Under the pieces are notes generated by a model. It saw only the letters and a list, made by a program, of their open reading frames with translations, had not been told where the DNA came from and ran no database searches. From an uncultured Oscillospiraceae bacterium (GTDB lineage: Bacteria > Bacillota > Clostridia > Oscillospirales > Oscillospiraceae), in assembly GCA_934561725.1 (NCBI GenBank), contig CAKTGW010000040.1, positions 1 to 7,752 of the forward strand: a stretch of DNA of 7,752 bases, given 5' to 3'. Positions 5,816 through 7,752 of this stretch are shown one piece after another. Made by a program: the position numbers and the translations under genes. How positions within the stretch are numbered: position 1 is the first letter of the stretch; every line of letters starts with the position of its first letter.

Positions 5816-6715
5816 TTAGCCAATGAGGCCCATGCCGGTCAGGATCTTCTTGAGCTGCTCCTTCTCCTCGGCAGTCATGACGCCAACAGGCATTGCGCAG
5901 GGACCAGCCTCAATGCCGACCAGCTCCAGAGCTTCCTTGATGACGGTGGGGAAGCTGCCCAGACCGAAAGCAACACGCAGGGGAACCAGATTGTACTGAT
6001 CCTCCAGAGAGCCCTTGATGTCGCCGGCCATGTACTTGTTGTAAATATCAGAGCAGAGCTTGGGAGCCACGTTAGCGGCTGCGGCAACAGCGCCGGTAGC
6101 GCCATAGCACAGAGCAGCGTGGATCAGGCTGTCGCGGCCCATCATAACATGGAAATCCTTGCCGGCGCGGGTGGTACGACCAATGATATCGGCAGTGTTG
6201 GTCAGATCGCCGGTGGAGTCCTTCATACCAACAATGTTGGGAATGTCAGCCAGCTTGGCAACGGTAGCGGGCTTGATGGTGATGTGAGTCTTGGGAGCGT
6301 TATCGTAGAGAATGATGTTCATATCGGTGTTCTCTGCGATGGTCTTGAAGTGATTGTAGACCTCATCCTGGCTCAGGCTGATGAAATAAGGAGTCAGAAC
6401 GCTGATGGCATCAATGCCGCCGACCTCGGAAGCAATGTGGGTCAGCTCAATGGACTCGCGGGTACCCAGGCCATTGCAGCCGGCGTATACGGGAACGCGG
6501 CCCTTGACCTCATCCACGGTCACTTCCAGAACCTCACGGTACTCGTCCTTGCTCAGAGCATAGAACTCGCCGGTGGTGCCGATAGCAAAGATACCATGCA
6601 CGCCGCCGTCGATCATGTAGTTGATCAGCTTGCGCAGTGCGGGAATATTGACCTTGTAGTCCTTGGTCATGGGGGTGATCATTGCGGGCAGAATGCCCTT
6701 GGGAATAAAGCTCAT
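5816..6715 (-). CDS. DapA-family aldolase/lyase, probably catabolic
   Basis: A 299-residue class I aldolase of the DHDPS/N-acetylneuraminate lyase family, a TIM barrel forming a Schiff base with a 2-keto acid such as pyruvate. Visible are GTTGE (46-50), Y110 in TPYF, the catalytic Y137, and the Schiff-base lysine K165 in GMKDSTGD. In true 4-hydroxy-tetrahydrodipicolinate synthase an Arg lies five residues after the catalytic Tyr (YN.PSR, R138 in E. coli) and binds the aspartate semialdehyde carboxylate. Here the sequence is YDNAPK, giving K142. This argues against lysine biosynthesis and for a sugar-acid or hydroxy-keto-acid aldolase. The gene lies directly after a GntR/FCD regulator, the usual arrangement for catabolic members. 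The start is ATG (complement of 6713-6715) with AAAGGAG eight bases upstream. Codon choice looks strongly biased (mostly AAG for Lys), consistent with high expression. A terminator follows. Confidence 0.92.
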   Translation of the reverse strand: MSFIPKGILPAMITPMTKDYKVNIPALRKLINYMIDGGVHGIFAIGTTGEFYALSKDEYREVLEVTVDEVKGRVPVYAGCNGLGTRESIELTHIASEVGGIDAISVLTPYFISLSQDEVYNHFKTIAENTDMNIILYDNAPKTHITIKPATVAKLADIPNIVGMKDSTGDLTNTADIIGRTTRAGKDFHVMMGRDSLIHAALCYGATGAVAAAANVAPKLCSDIYNKYMAGDIKGSLEDQYNLVPLRVAFGLGSFPTVIKEALELVGIEAGPCAMPVGVMTAEEKEQLKKILTGMGLIG

Positions 6716-6729
6716 TTTTATTACTCCTT

Positions 6730-6746
6730 TTCAAAAAAATATTGAA
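6730..6746. promoter_or_regulatory. Inverted repeat just upstream of the dapA-family gene
   Basis: TTCAA (6730-6734) and TTGAA (6742-6746) flank seven A/T bases, 17 bp in all, touching the upstream edge of the Shine-Dalgarno sequence. It has the same total length as the inverted repeat upstream of the gntR gene, but the sequence differs. It could be a regulator site; the AT-richness makes chance plausible. Confidence 0.25.
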
Positions 6747-6760
6747 CAAATATATTCTCA

Positions 6761-6771
6761 GGCAGTCTGCC
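6761..6771. promoter_or_regulatory. GGCAG-T-CTGCC palindrome between the regulator and aldolase genes
   Basis: Perfect five-base inverted arms around a single T, in the 101-base gap between the regulator stop (6817) and the aldolase start. A minus-strand -10-like TATATT lies just downstream of it without a good -35. It is a candidate operator or a weak processing hairpin; the gap holds no clear terminator, so read-through from the regulator gene is likely. Confidence 0.3.
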
Positions 6772-6816
6772 CTAAGCCGAACAGCCTGCTTGATGACAGA
6801 TAAACCATGCTTTTGC

Positions 6817-7473
6817 TCAGTCCCGGAAAAGGACAAATTCACCAACACGCCGGATATGCTCTACCATAAGCTGCTCGGCTCGGGAACAATCCTTCTCCCG
6901 GATTGCCTGCAGAATTGCAAGATGCTCCTTATGTGCCCGCGGCGGTTCTACCTGTGTAGACGTGGCCGCCACCTGGCGCACTGTATCATCCACACTGCGC
7001 ATATTGCGAATCAGACTCACAAGATAGTCGTTTTTACATGCCAAACGAAGGTTATGATGAAACTGCTCGTTATATTCGGCAATATCCGGACTGAGCTCAT
7101 CCTCTGCAATGATCTGCCCGGAGCGCACCAGCGCCTCTTCCATAGCTGCAAGGTCTTCTTCCGTTGCATTCATGGCCGCAAAATAGGCCGCAACACCCTC
7201 CAGCGAGCTGCGCATAAAAACGATTTGCAGCATATTTTTTTTCGAAAATTCTGAGATAAACGATCCCTTGCGCGCTACCGAAAAGAGCAGTCCCTCTGAT
7301 TCCAGAATGCGGAACGCCTCTTTGACCGGAGTTGTACTCACACCTAAAGACTGGCTGATCTGCCTTTCGCTGATCGGGCTGCCTGCCTGAAGCTCACCGG
7401 TAATGATCATCCGGCGGATAATATTGGCTACCTGCTCTCGCAGCGGTACGGCTTCTACAATTCTCTTCTGCAC
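6817..7473 (-). CDS. GntR-family regulator with FCD domain
   Basis: A 218-residue transcription factor of the FadR subfamily (numbering from GTG at 7473). The winged helix-turn-helix occupies about residues 11-63 (PLREQVANIIRR, SERQISQSLGVSTTPVKEAF, LESEGLL). A helical FCD ligand-binding domain follows. Its likely metal ligands are N135 (usually Asp), H139 in FHHNL, H184 in KEHLAIL and H206 in VEHIRR. Such regulators typically repress a neighbouring sugar-acid or carboxylate operon until a small acid binds. Here it precedes the DapA-family aldolase by 101 bases, same strand, with no terminator. The GTG at 7471-7473 is preferred as start: GGAGGAG (complement of 7477-7483) precedes it, whereas the in-frame GTG four codons upstream (7483-7485) lacks its own ribosome binding site and overlaps that one. 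A perfect sigma-A promoter and an operator-like repeat lie upstream, implying autoregulation. Confidence 0.93.
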   Translation of the reverse strand: MQKRIVEAVPLREQVANIIRRMIITGELQAGSPISERQISQSLGVSTTPVKEAFRILESEGLLFSVARKGSFISEFSKKNMLQIVFMRSSLEGVAAYFAAMNATEEDLAAMEEALVRSGQIIAEDELSPDIAEYNEQFHHNLRLACKNDYLVSLIRNMRSVDDTVRQVAATSTQVEPPRAHKEHLAILQAIREKDCSRAEQLMVEHIRRVGEFVLFRD

Positions 7474-7502
7474 AGTCTCCTCCACGGCATCCAGTTGATG
7501 TC

Positions 7503-7519
7503 TGAAATATCAGATTTCA
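7503..7519. promoter_or_regulatory. Candidate GntR operator at the transcription start
   Basis: TGAAAT-ATCAG-ATTTCA: perfect six-base arms with a five-base spacer. The -10 of the gntR promoter ends at 7526 (minus strand), so transcription should start near 7519 and the repeat covers about +1 to +17, a classic position for autorepression. The sequence is not the FadR consensus; the assignment rests on position and symmetry. Confidence 0.5.
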
Positions 7520-7525
7520 CAAGTT

Positions 7526-7554
7526 ATTATATCCCTGCCCAATTTTTTTGTCAA
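7526..7554 (-). promoter_or_regulatory. Perfect-consensus sigma-A promoter for the gntR gene
   Basis: On the minus strand, TTGACA (complement of 7549-7554) and TATAAT (complement of 7526-7531) are separated by exactly 17 bases. All 12 hexamer positions match the vegetative consensus. It drives the regulator and, through read-through, probably the aldolase gene. Confidence 0.9.
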
Positions 7555-7609
7555 TCACCCGATTGCCAAAATTTTATCAGTTTTTCTGTGCATTCTCACC
7601 AGACTCTCT

Positions 7610-7621
7610 TTTTGATCAAAA
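7610..7621. repeat. 12-bp perfect palindrome TTTTGATCAAAA
   Basis: Perfect dyad symmetry without spacer, in the intergenic region between the divergent gntR-type gene and the SpoVT-like start. Its centre is 19 bp from the centre of the next palindrome, about two helical turns. Confidence 0.5.
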
Positions 7622-7625
7622 TGTG

Positions 7626-7643
7626 GATTTCTGCGCAGAAATC
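7626..7643. repeat. 18-bp perfect palindrome GATTTCTGCGCAGAAATC
   Basis: Two perfect nine-base arms with no spacer, 71-88 bases upstream of the SpoVT-like ATG. There is no T-tract on either side, so it is not a terminator; a protein-binding site is more likely. Spacerless arms cannot form a tight hairpin without losing central pairs. Confidence 0.65.
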
Positions 7644-7665
7644 GGCATATTCCTTCTTTTCCTGC

Positions 7666-7695
7666 GGATACTATCTGCAGTCACCAAACATGATA
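7666..7695 (+). promoter_or_regulatory. Possible sigma-G-like promoter for the SpoVT-like gene
   Basis: GGATA (7666-7670), an 18-base spacer, and CATGATA (7689-7695) approximate the forespore sigma-G pattern (G-ATR, 18 bp, CAT--TA). SpoVT of Bacillus subtilis is known to be sigma-G dependent. The predicted start near 7702 falls inside the ribosome binding region, leaving a very short leader, so this is tentative. Confidence 0.3.
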
Positions 7696-7713
7696 CTTCA
7701 GGAGGAGATAAAT

Positions 7714-7752
7714 ATGAAAGCAACCGGTATTGTCCGGAGGATCGACGATTAG
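7714..7752 (+). pseudogene. spoVT: SpoVT-like N-terminus cut by TAG at codon 13, at the window edge
   Basis: ATG at 7714 is preceded by a strong AGGAGGAG (7700-7707) with six-base spacing. The 12 codons read MKATGIVRRIDD, identical to the conserved start of stage V sporulation protein T (an AbrB-type DNA-binding regulator active in the forespore), which normally continues LGRVVIPKE. Here codon 13 is TAG and the window ends. One missing T (GAT-TTA-G becoming GAT-TAG), a real disruption, or an error at a contig edge would all explain it. The family call rests on 12 residues, but the match and the strong ribosome binding site make a chance ORF or a leader peptide unlikely. Whether a working gene continues cannot be seen. 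Confidence 0.5.

Noticed and set aside
5816..6715. Assigning the gene as lysine-pathway dapA
   Set aside because: The Arg that binds aspartate semialdehyde is replaced by Lys and the neighbour is an FCD regulator, so only the family is called.
6119..6745. 208-codon plus-strand open frame opposite the DapA-family gene
   Set aside because: It arises because the strongly biased codons of the aldolase gene avoid complements of stop codons. Its product resembles no family and the minus-strand gene has all catalytic motifs.
7495..7713. Open frame extending upstream of the SpoVT-like ATG
   Set aside because: It runs through the gntR promoter and the palindromes, and known SpoVT proteins begin at MKATGI, matching ATG 7714 with its strong ribosome binding site.
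1..7752. CRISPR arrays, tRNA, rRNA and riboswitches
   Set aside because: No spaced direct repeats, cloverleaf-like sequence or known riboswitch core was noticed in any intergenic gap; the gaps are mostly short and accounted for by promoters and terminators.

Overview
The window looks like chromosomal DNA of an endospore-forming, moderately GC-rich Clostridia member, most likely of the Oscillospiraceae/Ruminococcaceae type. This rests on the GC-rich protein-coding style, strong AGGAGG-type ribosome binding sites with frequent GTG/TTG starts, a PASTA-domain membrane protein, and at the right edge the first 12 codons of what reads as the sporulation regulator SpoVT. No rRNA, tRNA, CRISPR array, transposase or integrase was seen.

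Layout, left to right. (1) Positions 10-624, minus strand: two small, probably co-transcribed helical hypothetical proteins. (2) Positions 690-1554, plus strand, divergent from them: a YfcE-type metallophosphoesterase with a TTG start, then a single-domain cupin with intact metal ligands. (3) Positions 1569-1610: a strong bidirectional hairpin terminator separating the cupin from a convergent minus-strand pair. (4) Positions 1612-3647, minus strand: a Nit2-like omega-amidase/nitrilase whose start overlaps the stop of an upstream gene by four bases (ATGA). That upstream gene encodes a zinc ribbon, a membrane segment, two PASTA domains and an InlB-type repeat. (5) Positions 3669-3749: a divergent promoter region. 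(6) Positions 3799-4503, plus strand: a FabG-like short-chain dehydrogenase. (7) Positions 4554-5720, plus strand: a visibly AT-rich gene for a CoiA-like protein whose nuclease core seems to lack its acidic residues. It is the clearest sign of transferred DNA here. (8) Positions 5728-5785: a second bidirectional terminator. (9) Positions 5816-7473, minus strand: a GntR/FCD regulator followed by a DapA-family aldolase, probably one catabolic transcription unit. A perfect-consensus promoter (TTGACA-17 bp-TATAAT) reads into the regulator, with a 17-bp inverted repeat at the predicted start of transcription. (10) Positions 7474-7713: the largest gene-poor gap (240 bp), carrying that promoter, its operator-like repeat and two further perfect palindromes. 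(11) Positions 7714-7752: the SpoVT-like start, interrupted by TAG at codon 13 exactly at the window end.

Functionally this is mostly a collection of short housekeeping or accessory units rather than one system. The best regulatory story is the gntR-dapA unit. The best candidate for something undescribed is the lone AT-rich CoiA-like gene, followed by the kinase-less PASTA protein translationally coupled to an omega-amidase. Neither is shown by the sequence to be a new system. No gene-free stretch exceeds 300 bases.
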